Assembly: GCA_003024985.2 (NCBI GenBank)
Contig: PXIH01S0046098.1
DNA from: Euperipatoides rowelli
Lineage: Eukaryota > Onychophora > Udeonychophora > Euonychophora > Peripatopsidae
Direction: 5' to 3' (one strand)
DNA: 10,249 nt
Shown here: positions 1-7,726 of the stretch, piece after piece
Position numbering within the stretch: position 1 is the first letter of the stretch
Layout of the letters: every line of letters starts with the position of its first letter
Translations under genes and position numbers: made by a program
The notes under the pieces: generated by a model
Seen by the model: only the letters and a program-made list of their open reading frames with translations
Told to the model about the DNA's origin: nothing
Database searches by the model: none

Positions 1-40
1 TCAGTAATGATTAAAATATTTTTCTTTTATTTTCTAATAG

Positions 41-226
41 TTTCCCATTGCATGATGCCAACTGATTTGTTACAAGTTAATGTTTTTATGCAGGAAGAAT
101 TACCTGATTTAAGAGTGCAAAGTTCTATTAATTTCTCCTGTCATGAGGAATATTTCATGTCTGATTCGAATAGTTCTTTATGTACTGAAGACAGCTGTTG
201 GGGAAAAAAATCACCTTTGTGTCAAA
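41..226 (+). CDS. Internal exon encoding one sushi (CCP/SCR) domain
   Basis: The frame reads SHC-MMP, then a 29-residue stretch to NFSC, SSLC, a tryptophan and PLC. This is the sushi pattern: Cys codons at 49, 139, 181 and 220, a Pro three residues after the first Cys, a Tyr after the second, and Trp (199) between the third and fourth. Sushi domains are about 60-residue modules with two disulphides (C1-C3, C2-C4), found in complement regulators, adhesion proteins and receptors. The exon start is set by a pyrimidine-rich acceptor ending in TAATAG at 40. The end is set by the donor GTAAGT at 227. Both boundaries fall in phase 1 (186 nt), the usual sushi exon class. Odd points: a fifth cysteine (196-198) directly before the Trp, and no Gly two residues before the Trp, where most sushi domains have one. 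The upstream pyrimidine tract is also open in frame from ATG at 7 and would read like a signal peptide, so a first exon starting there cannot be excluded. The parent protein is not identifiable. Confidence 0.82.
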
Positions 227-252
227 GTAAGTAAATGCACATCAGAGTAATC

Positions 253-538
253 TTTTTTTTTTTTTTTAAATAAATATCCCCTCCAAAGGGAGAAGAGATG
301 CAATTTTTGTGGGTTAATTAATTATAATACATTAGTTAATTATTATCACTACATCATAAACAGGCTATTCGTGATGCAAAGGGCGGCATGCTAGGCAAAA
401 ATCCAAAGGGAGTTGTTAAAGCTATATGGAGAAAAAACCGTTCCATAACCGTCCTAGCCAGGGATCAAGCCTGTTTCCCCAGCATATCTCATTGGCCTAA
501 CAATTCAAGCACTCTCACCATTCGACCACCAGACCTTG
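253..538 (-). mobile_element. tRNA-derived SINE-like retroposon, antisense to host gene
   Basis: Read on the minus strand, the element starts with a tRNA-like head (about 534-450) and continues through an unrelated body of about 180 nt. It ends in a run of 15 A (the T run at 253-267 on the plus strand). Head, body and A tail in that order are the layout of a tRNA-derived SINE, mobilised by LINE reverse transcriptase in trans. A possible weak target duplication is ACATCA at 239-244 and again at 539-544; the similar bases beyond it on each side do not match fully. The 88-codon open frame on the plus strand at 388-654 is only the antisense of this element. The family is not recognised. A degraded tRNA-Ser pseudogene beside a chance A run would be the alternative. 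Confidence 0.6.
450..534 (-). other. tRNA-Ser-like head with pol III A and B boxes
   Basis: On the minus strand TGGTCGAATGG (518-528) fits the A box, and GGCTTGATCCC (461-471) fits a decayed B box (consensus GGTTCGANNCC). The 85-nt span matches the class II tRNAs (Ser, Leu) with a long variable arm. The acceptor halves GTCTGGT and CTAGGAC pair partly, and the T arm keeps four pairs around a seven-base loop. The anticodon and D stems are poorly paired, so this is not a working tRNA. It best fits the promoter-bearing head of a SINE. Confidence 0.6.
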
Positions 539-544
539 ACATCA

Positions 545-2170
545 TTGTTAATACTAACTTTATTTCAAGTATGGTAGCAAACCTTAAAATATTTAATTGT
601 TTAAAAACTGAACTATTTATAAACATTTTAAAATTACGGTATATAGTTTTCTAGTCAATAATTGAAAGTTTCATATGTGAATAAATATATTTAAATTTAT
701 TTAAAAAAAATATAATTTAGGAGTCTTATTACCCCAAAATGCATTAGTTTAATAAATACATTTAATAAAACTTAAATTTATCTTGTTCTTTTTTACTACG
801 ACTTTCTATTTTTGATATTGAAGTACTGTATATTAATGGAAAATATTGTGATTAAAAAAATAAAATTGAATTACTCCATTGATGGAAGATAGCATAAAGC
901 TAGAAAATATAGTGAAACATCATCTTGATAATGAATTAGGAGAGACCGTTTTCATCCTAAAGAATCTAAAACCAGAAATATGGATTGTTATATATTTCTA
1001 TTAATTTGAAATTATGCTTGGTTATAAAATTCAATTTCTATAGACATGAAACATTTTGTTGGGTTATATACACCACACTAGAATAATAAAATTTCATTAG
1101 ATACTAGATTTGCTCTTTACTAGACTAACTAGTTTCTTAATTTTTAGATGCTATGTTATTTATCCAATATGCAACTTTGCATATGAACATAATATTGTAT
1201 ATGTATTTTAGTTTTCCTTGCACACTAATGAGTGTGACAAGCACCAGCATGAATCAGCCATAACATTGTATAATGGTGGATGCTAAGAAAGGATCTTACC
1301 ATGAATCAAATCTTTATACTCAAAATAAATCTTAGTTTAACTAATTAGTGTAAGTCTTCATGTATATAATTAATAATGTATACTAAAGTAAAGAGATTCA
1401 ACCCATGGATATACTATATGGTTTCAGGAGCTTTGGAATGCCTAGAAAGTCAATTTATGTTTCATTTTCAATTTTGCTGCTACATTCATAGATTTATGAA
1501 ATGTTTTTTTTTTTTTTTAAGTTCATCATATCATTATTTTCCTCATTTTAAGATCATGATGAAACTGATGCCTCAAATATCCATATGGTGGGTTATGGTG
1601 GTTGAACTGTTTTTTTTTTTTTTTAGTTTTTTTTCTTTTTTATTATACTTTATCAAGGTCTTAATTTTTAAATAGTTTAAATATAATTTCAAATGCTAGA
1701 AAAGTTTTTCTATGATTCTGATAAACACCTTAGAAACCCGACTATTGGGTAGCTTCATGTTGCAGTGGCAATCAACCATATGGAACACATATTGGTTTTT
1801 GCCTCAAATATGTGAATAGCCAGTAGATTCCATCCATAATCAAGCAAAAGCATTAAACATTCCACTCAATGTACAAAATGTTTTTTTTTTCATTCAAGAA
1901 ATTTACAAAAATTAAACAGAACCATCGAATTTCTTTTGATGGTCCTACATTATTATCTTGTATTGAAAATAGAAAAGTTATGGGCATCATTATTCAAAAA
2001 AAGATAATAATTTGGCTAAACAAGTTAATATTATTATTAATGCAAATAAAATATTTTTTTATATAAATTATATAAGATCAAAATATATTAATACAGATAT
2101 ATGCCACAGTCAGAAGACCACTGTTTGAATATTGCACTCCCTATGGCATTCGACAATAATAAAGAATCTA
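545..2170. other. A+T-rich intron, no gene seen
   Basis: No coding, RNA or mobile-element signal is recognisable here. The stretch holds T15 runs at 1504-1518 and 1610-1624. The open frames at 1376-1675 and 1869-2066 are driven by these T-rich tracts: their products are mostly Phe, Ser, Ile and Lys without domain character. A slightly more complex patch at about 1215-1310 (with a small CACAC/GTGTG hairpin) may be an old repeat, but nothing identifies it. Confidence 0.6.
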
Positions 2171-2177
2171 TTGAATG

Positions 2178-2225
2178 ATTCTGCAAGACTATTCAGCTTG
2201 AATTGCAAGAATAGTCTTGCAGAAT
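2178..2225. repeat. Perfect 17-bp inverted repeat (hairpin)
   Basis: ATTCTGCAAGACTATTC at 2178-2194 is followed, after a 14-base spacer, by its exact reverse complement at 2209-2225. Inside the spacer TTG (2198-2200) can pair with CAA (2206-2208), leaving a five-base loop and a three-base bulge. The arms are of mixed composition, so this is not a by-product of A+T richness. It could be a fold-back element, the collapsed ends of a MITE, or a small-RNA precursor. The stem is shorter than a typical animal pre-miRNA and the flanks add only weak pairing. Function unknown. Confidence 0.85.
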
Positions 2226-2985
2226 AAACATGCTTCATATAAAAAGTATCCATTGTGAGGTTACAGCCATTAAAATATTTGAAAGAAAAAAAAAACATTT
2301 TTTTATTAAATTTCCTTTACTTCTGCCTCCCCCTCCCCACATTCATACAAAAATAAATACCATTTCATCATTAAACAATATGTTAATGTTTAAACAATTA
2401 ATTCTTTAAAGTTACAGTGCCAAATGAATATATTGTAAATGATCCACATTCATTATTGCAAATAACTGAAAGTAATAAATTGTAACCAGAAGGGTCCCAA
2501 AATAAATCAAAAAAGTATTTTATCTTGGAAAATGGAAGGGCCATGATCTTGAAATGTGAAATCATCATACCATATAAATACCTCTTATTTTTATATTACA
2601 TCAGCTTTTATGGAAAAAGCATAGATTAATGGGACTTAGTTCTAGATTTCTTTTTAGGTGACTTATTATGGCAATTTATATGCCTTTTTTATGTAATTAA
2701 CATATATCCAGAGTGAGTGATTCACTGTGACTCTTTAAATACCTACTATTTAATGTCTTTATTAATGATTTTACTATTTGAATTTGAAAATTCTGATTTA
2801 CCAGGAATTCAGATGGCAATTCAATCATAAATTAATTTTAATTTTCCATGAATTATTTTTTTTTTGTTTGACACAACTCAAATATTGCAAAAAAAAAAAA
2901 AAAAAAAATTAAGTAATTAATTTAAGTAAAATTAGAAATATATAAATTGTTCTAAGTCTATAATTATTGTTTTTAGAAATGGGGA
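2226..2985. other. A+T-rich intron with A20 run, no gene seen
   Basis: I see nothing coding here. An uninterrupted run of 20 A lies at 2889-2908. It could be the tail of a degraded retroposon, but no recognisable body precedes it. Confidence 0.6.
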
Positions 2986-3005
2986 TAGACCTTGATCCCT
3001 GAATC

Positions 3006-3060
3006 CTGGTAAGGGTGACTGTTAAAAATTTAAGTAAGATCCTTTCTGGTAAAGGTGACT
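3006..3060. repeat. Short direct repeat, 40-bp period
   Basis: CTGGTAAGGGTGACT (3006-3020) recurs as CTGGTAAAGGTGACT (3046-3060) with one mismatch. Just upstream, CTTGATCCCTG (about 2992-3002) equals 11 bases of the B-box region of the SINE at 253-538. That could mean a second, mostly lost SINE fragment on the plus strand; the match is too short to claim it. Confidence 0.6.
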
Positions 3061-3424
3061 AAGTTATAGTGCTTGTATTCATGTGAATAACTTAAAATCT
3101 TCCGTTGCTACAACTGGATAAATAATATACTAAAAAAAAAAAAAATCAAGTTTATTGACTTACATGTTGAACGGCTTGTTCAATATCCTTTTGTTCAGTA
3201 ATTTCATATGATTGTTCAATTTGGAAAGATAAATCAATTAGAAAGTCTTTCGATTGTTTTTTTTTCCCAAGGGCTTGTTCTGTTGTGTGGTTTGATTAGA
3301 ACTAGCTCCCTTCTCTGAGTGTTAGGTTACACAAATGTGTACATCAATGCTGGTTGAAAATATCTAGGATGGTATACAAGAGATATCCCAGAATTTGCAT
3401 TTAACATCTTAGTAAAATGAAATG
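3061..3424. other. Intron, no gene seen
   Basis: This stretch holds an A14 run (3132-3145) and a small TTGAAC/GTTCAA hairpin near 3166-3182, with TTGTTCA recurring three times over roughly 50 bases from there. No coding signal was found. Confidence 0.5.
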
Positions 3425-3485
3425 TTTGATGTTTTTTGTCAAAACCTTGTATTCTTTTCTAAAGTTTTAAAACATGGAGCTTTAT
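3425..3485 (+). repeat. Diverged dispersed repeat, copy A
   Basis: This segment aligns with 4180-4246. Both run TTTGAT, T-rich stretch, CAA-CCTT-TATTCTTTTC-AA, AGTTTTAAAA, GCTTTAT, with a 4-base indel and mostly transition differences. Over the central 23 bases, 19 match by hand alignment. A weaker third relative may lie near 4028-4070. The family is unknown. Confidence 0.5.
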
Positions 3486-3625
3486 CATTTTGGTCTTTTA
3501 TTGTTAGACCTCCAGTCTGTTTGGTAAATTTATTCATTGAAGTTTATATAAATGTAATTAGCTATTTTTTTTTACTTTATGGGCAGATCCCATTGCCCAC
3601 ATATTTGAGTGTAGCCAATTTTGTT

Positions 3626-3630
3626 AAATA

Positions 3631-3661
<31 letters not shown>
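3626..3661. repeat. (AAAT)n microsatellite
   Basis: About eight tandem AAAT/AATA units with one slightly irregular unit at the left. Such tracts often mark retroposon tails, but no body is recognisable next to it. Confidence 0.95.
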
Positions 3662-3662
<1 letters not shown>

Positions 3663-3674
3663 GAAGCTTGGAGT

Positions 3675-3686
3675 GGGGGGGGGGGG
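3675..3686 (+). repeat. G12 homopolymer
   Basis: Twelve consecutive G in an otherwise A+T-dominated intron, 13 bases after the AAAT microsatellite. Its length is likely to vary between individuals and to be error-prone in sequencing. Confidence 0.95.
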
Positions 3687-4179
3687 TATCCTAGTTTTTT
3701 TTTTAACAACTTAATAAAATGGGAACTTCTACCTTGGGTTTCTTTTGTAATTGGATGCACTGTCTCAAATCTTTGATTTCAGGATTAAGATTATGCTTTT
3801 TGACAATAGTCTGAACGCTTCTCTTACTGAGATTTATATTAAAAATTTAATTCAAACTAAGTGGAATATTAGACTGTGTGATTTATATATTAGTGATGGT
3901 TTGAAATTTAGAACCCACGATATCATTTTTTTGTTACCAGCAGAATAAACTGAGCAATGGATATGTCAAACTGCTTATCCAGATAAGGTGTGGTGGTGGA
4001 TGTTATACCTTTCTGTCTGTTTTCTTTTTTTTGTTCAAAGGCCTATTTCGATTCTTTTGATTGTAACTTTTTTCCATATTATTGTTTAATGGCCACATTT
4101 TTACAGTGTAAAGTAAATAGAGATGCAAAACTTTAAATTGTTATACAGGTTAAACTTTTAAAATTTACCTGTAGTTATA
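3687..4179. other. Intron, no gene seen
   Basis: A 65-codon frame at 3751-3948 is open, but its product has no recognisable motif, and no splice sites or neighbours support it. I treat it as chance. Confidence 0.5.
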
Positions 4180-4246
4180 TTTGATTTTTTTTCAGTCCAA
4201 GCCTTATATTCTTTTCCAATTTAAGTTTTAAAATATAAGGCTTTAT
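4180..4246 (+). repeat. Diverged dispersed repeat, copy B, with inverted repeat
   Basis: This is the partner of 3425-3485. It contains a perfect 10-bp inverted repeat, GCCTTATATT (4201-4210) and AATATAAGGC (4232-4241), around a 21-base spacer. In copy A the same positions are no longer complementary, so the stem is either lost there or gained here. Confidence 0.5.
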
Positions 4247-4700
4247 TTGATGTTAGAGTTTATTAGGGTGGACCAAAAAAACTCAACTTTTGAAATTTAA
4301 TAAGCATATGTGTGAAAAAGTGACCTATTAATGAGAAAATATCATGTCTAAAATTTCAAATAAATCAAATAACATTTACTGGTGATACAACACATGTGAA
4401 ATTCATAACATTGTGGTGTCCTGAAGTATGGCAGACAAAATAGGTAAAAAATGTTGTACAATACAGTTTCTCTGAACATGTATGTCTACTTGCAAGTAAG
4501 ATTATCCAGATCGTAACTAGCCTATGATAAACAACAGGAACACGGCAGCTCAGGACAATTATCAATTGCACTCTCTCCTTTAACAAAGTTTTAGGACTGA
4601 TAAGATCACCCTGATTATAAGTTGTCTATGATAAACAACAGGGTTATGGTTTCTCTGAGCGTTTAATCTATCAGTCTACATTGCAAAGGATAAAACAAAA
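4247..4700. repeat. Intron segment with 17-bp direct repeat
   Basis: CTATGATAAACAACAGG occurs at 4522-4538 and exactly again at 4626-4642 (104 bases apart). GTTTCTCTGA occurs at 4466-4475 and 4649-4658, so the order of the two blocks differs between copies. Upstream, AGGGTGGACCAAAAAAACTC (4265-4284) looks like a DNA-transposon end, but no matching inverted end was found in the window. No coding signal. Confidence 0.6.
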
Positions 4701-6013
4701 TCATTGATATAACTGAAATGATTACTTTATAACTATTATTTAATTTTTATTTTTAATAAGCTAACAACTTTCTATCCTGACTTACATAATAATTATATTG
4801 AACTAACACTAATATATTATGCAGGAATAAAAATTAATAAAATGAATTATTTGATAAAAAAATATCACTTTATCAGGTTATACTATTTGATTTGCAGGTA
4901 GCTTTAAAGAAGACCCAAATATTGTATCTGCAATACTCATTACTCAATTAACGAGAGATAGTTAATCGACCAACTCCACTTGTCTCAGTTCGTAAGGATT
5001 AGGTTATATTTTAAAGAAAAATATTAATTTTATCTGAACTGATGTTTATATTTTGACAAACATGTTTGAGAACAAGACAGGAAAAATAATAAAGGAATGT
5101 TAAGTAGTTTTAAATACATGAGATATTTATTAGTGTATATTAATTGATAACAACAGAAAAAAATAGATTGACTTTAGGTTAATATTTTTACAACATGTAA
5201 GGCTTAATACTAGCCCAAAGAATATTGATAAAAAAATAAGTATTTATAAACATTGAAAACAGTAGCTAAATCTTTGTAATGCAATAAACTGAATAATACA
5301 TAATGTTTTGAGTTTACAATAAAAAATTTAACAAAAAAAAATACTAATAATATATGACAATAAAAATCTAAAGATAGTCAAAAAATGATCACTAATATTA
5401 TTTCTATGCCTCCTTAGACTTACAGGTTAAAAAAAAACAATTTACTGTAGGTGAAGTTTTCAAACTACCTTTGCAGCTCATGCAGGTTGTGTAGGCTATT
5501 AACATCTCTGTTTGATTTTTACAGTTCTTCACAAATGAAATTATTGACTAAACAAAGTCTATCTTGCCAAAGCATTTCCACAAAGAATATTCTGGATGAG
5601 CGGAGAAATTTGAGGAAACATTGAGCATTTTATGTATGGGAAGTTGAACTATAGATTCTGAACGGAGAAGGTACTTTTCTTTGTAGGAGTTGCGCTTTAT
5701 TACTCAAGAAAACTTTCTTTATCTAGTAGATCTGATTTAGTTGGTCAACATTTTTCCTAACAATCTCTGGAAAACTGGGCAGAAGGGCTATTATTACTGT
5801 CTTCTGAACTGCTGTGAAAAGCGGATTGAAATAGAACAAAGGTTTTCTTTGTAGTGATTGATAGAAATTTTACTATATCTTTTTTTAACAATTACAAAAG
5901 AAAATTATACTGCAAAAAATAATCTGCTTTTGTTTAATGACAGCTTTACTTTTTCTGACTTGGTTTGAAGTTTCTATATCTTTTATTAATAAAGAAAAAC
6001 AACATTTATTTAT
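4701..6013. other. A+T-rich intron, no gene seen
   Basis: About 4701-5400 is plain A+T-rich sequence. About 5400-5880 is somewhat more complex and may be an old mobile-element remnant, but I could read no conserved protein in any frame on either strand. Confidence 0.5.
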
Positions 6014-6280
6014 TTGATATTTCTTGAGATATTATTTTCCTTTGGCCGATACAGAGTTTGGCTAGCTGTTAATACAGATGGTGTGGTTGTAACATTTAAA
6101 CGGCTTGAAAATTTACCAGTCTGGCAAACAATTAAGCTTTCTGTGGGGACTAGTAGAATGAGACATCCACAAAACAGATATAAGCACGATGGTACTTCTT
6201 TACATCATTTCAGCCTTTGGAAACTCTGGTCTTGGTCAGCACAGGAACAGCAGAAAAAAATGATTTTGAGAAGGGGGTAA
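6014..6280 (+). other. Unrecognised open frame, possibly a decayed coding fragment
   Basis: An 88-codon open frame, from about residue 15 rich in mixed polar and aromatic residues (VWLAVNTDGVVV, then LPVWQTIKLSVGT, then SLWKLWSWS). The 200 bases from about 6051 are close to 40% G+C by my count, well above the neighbouring intron. The composition suggests either a remnant of a coding sequence or a better-preserved repeat. A possible acceptor ends at CGATACAG (about 6053), but no matching donor of phase 1 follows, and the residues are not sushi-like. I do not recognise a family and do not call it a gene. Confidence 0.3.
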
Positions 6281-7070
6281 AATGAAAGTTTCAGTTTTTA
6301 TAATTTTTGGACAGTTATTTAAAAATTCAGATTTAAGGATAAAACGTGCTATGAGATTCAAAAGATGAAAAGAAAGTGCACCAATGAATGTCTGATTAAA
6401 ATATTAATGAATAATTTCATTTAAAGCTTACAATCGGGTTAACAATTATTTTTATGATTGTTCACTTAAATAATGCTCGATCTTTGGCCATTGAAAGGAA
6501 TTCCTATTTTGAAGTATCATCCAGAGCCAAGGATTATTTGTTTTACTCGACGGGAGATAACTATGACTCAGAGCAAAATTTAAAAATTACAATTATTAAT
6601 TATTAGTCATAAAAGGCATTTACAAATTTGATATTTAATTTATTATTAATAATATCAGAGGAGGCCAGGAAACAAACAATTATAAGAAAAAGAGTGAAGC
6701 TCTAGGTATTATAATTACTGAGATAATAAAAAACTGTTTTTATTGATCTAATGTGCTAACTATTAGAAAGGCAATTGCTGCCTTTGTGTGTGCCTAGATA
6801 AGGCAATAACTGCGGACATGCTCAGCTTAGAGAAAATCACTGAACTCATGAGTTAAAAAGTAGGCTAGACAGCAGTAACTGATTAGTTTCCCTGCCTTCT
6901 TTGACAGCAGATTGAGGGTTTGACGCCATCATCTTTTGTTTTAACAAGAAAACTTCTTTACTTAAAATTAAGTCAAGTTTAGCTCTGGATTAAAAATAAA
7001 AACACCAATACAGTCCACTTAAAGATTTTTATATAAAAATGGACGTGCTTTATTATGATTTGTTTTAAAA
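6281..7070. other. Intron, no gene seen; small hairpin
   Basis: AAAGGCA (6767-6773) and TGCCTTT (6779-6785) form a 7-bp stem with a five-base loop; AAGGCAAT recurs nearby. About 6770-6930 is less A+T-rich than its surroundings, but no protein or RNA could be recognised. No 5' LTR matching the one at 9305-9529 was found here. Confidence 0.5.
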
Positions 7071-7076
7071 TAAGAA

Positions 7077-7430
7077 AATGCATGCCTATTGCTAGAATCA
7101 GGCATACCACAAGATCTTTGGGGAGATGCATTAGACACAGCCACTTACATCAGATACAAGTGTCCATCTACAGCCACACAAACCATTCTACCAGAAGAAT
7201 TATGGACTAACAGAAAAGTAAAAATAGGACATCTAAGGATTTTTTGGTTGCCGTGTCTGGAACACTATGTGCACAAAGACGCCTCAGCAAACTAGATCCA
7301 AAAGGAGAAGAGAATATTTTATAGGCTATTCCACAGAAGCAAAAGGTTACAGACTCTGGAACAGAACAAGATAACATATGTTTTTAGGAAGGGACACCTG
7401 TATTTAATGAAAATGTATTCCCATATAAAA
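7077..7430 (+). pseudogene. Copia integrase C-terminal remnant
   Basis: The frame from 7077 to 7295 shows LLLESGIPQDLWGDAL, then TATYI, then LPEELWTNRK and GHLRIF. This is the well-conserved part of copia integrase downstream of the catalytic core. After a frame change near 7285 it continues with KLDPKGEE, and after another with GYSTEAKGYRLWNRT, the typical GAG-pre-RT-side tail of copia integrase. The zinc-binding domain and the D,D-35-E core are absent, so it could not catalyse integration. Confidence 0.88.
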
Positions 7431-7519
7431 TGGAATAAAATTTAGTGCAAAATGAGCTAAAGTGAGAAACCAACAACAACAAGACTAGTAAAACCATAAA
7501 TATATTGGAATTAGAAAAA

Positions 7520-7598
7520 ACTCACACAACAGAAGTCCCACAAAATGAAACAGCCACAACTCACGCAACAGAAGTCCCAGAAAATGAAACAGCTACTC
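7520..7598 (+). repeat. 39-bp tandem duplication in the integrase-RT linker
   Basis: Copies at 7521-7559 and 7560-7598 differ at about five positions and encode 13-residue repeats, T-H-x-T-E-V-P-x-N-E-T-A-T, in the open frame. The region lies in the low-complexity linker between integrase and reverse transcriptase, which varies freely in copia elements. Since 39 is a multiple of three, the duplication kept the frame and may predate the element's decay. Confidence 0.9.
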
Positions 7599-7726
7599 AA
7601 CCAAAGGATTGCCAGATACCAAGACAAAGCATGCCTAGAAGATGAGAAATAATAGCCACAAAAAGGCAAGAACCCCAGAAAAAGTCACACTTAACTTGTC
7701 ACATAGAAGAAGAGACAAGGACCAAA

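Noticed and set aside
1-6. Alternative acceptor TCAG ending at 4
   Set aside because: It would also give phase 1, but it adds a hydrophobic run ahead of the domain; the AG at 40 has the better pyrimidine tract and a clean domain boundary.
450-534. Functional tRNA gene on the minus strand
   Set aside because: The anticodon and D stems do not pair properly and an unrelated body plus A tail follows; a SINE head fits better.
388-654. 88-codon open frame on the plus strand
   Set aside because: It is the antisense of the tRNA-derived SINE followed by A+T-rich intron; the product shows no domain.
1376-2066. Open frames of 99 and 65 codons on the plus strand
   Set aside because: T- and A-rich low-complexity sequence translated as Phe/Ile/Lys runs; no motif and no splice support.
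2110-2298. 62-codon minus-strand frame
   Set aside because: It runs across the 17-bp inverted repeat and has no recognisable domain.
3422-3948. Open frames at 3422-3631 (+), 3572-3760 (-) and 3751-3948 (+)
   Set aside because: They overlap microsatellite, G run and small repeats; no family resemblance and no exon boundaries.
4365-4586. 73-codon minus-strand frame
   Set aside because: No motif, and it overlaps the repeated 17-mer; likely chance.
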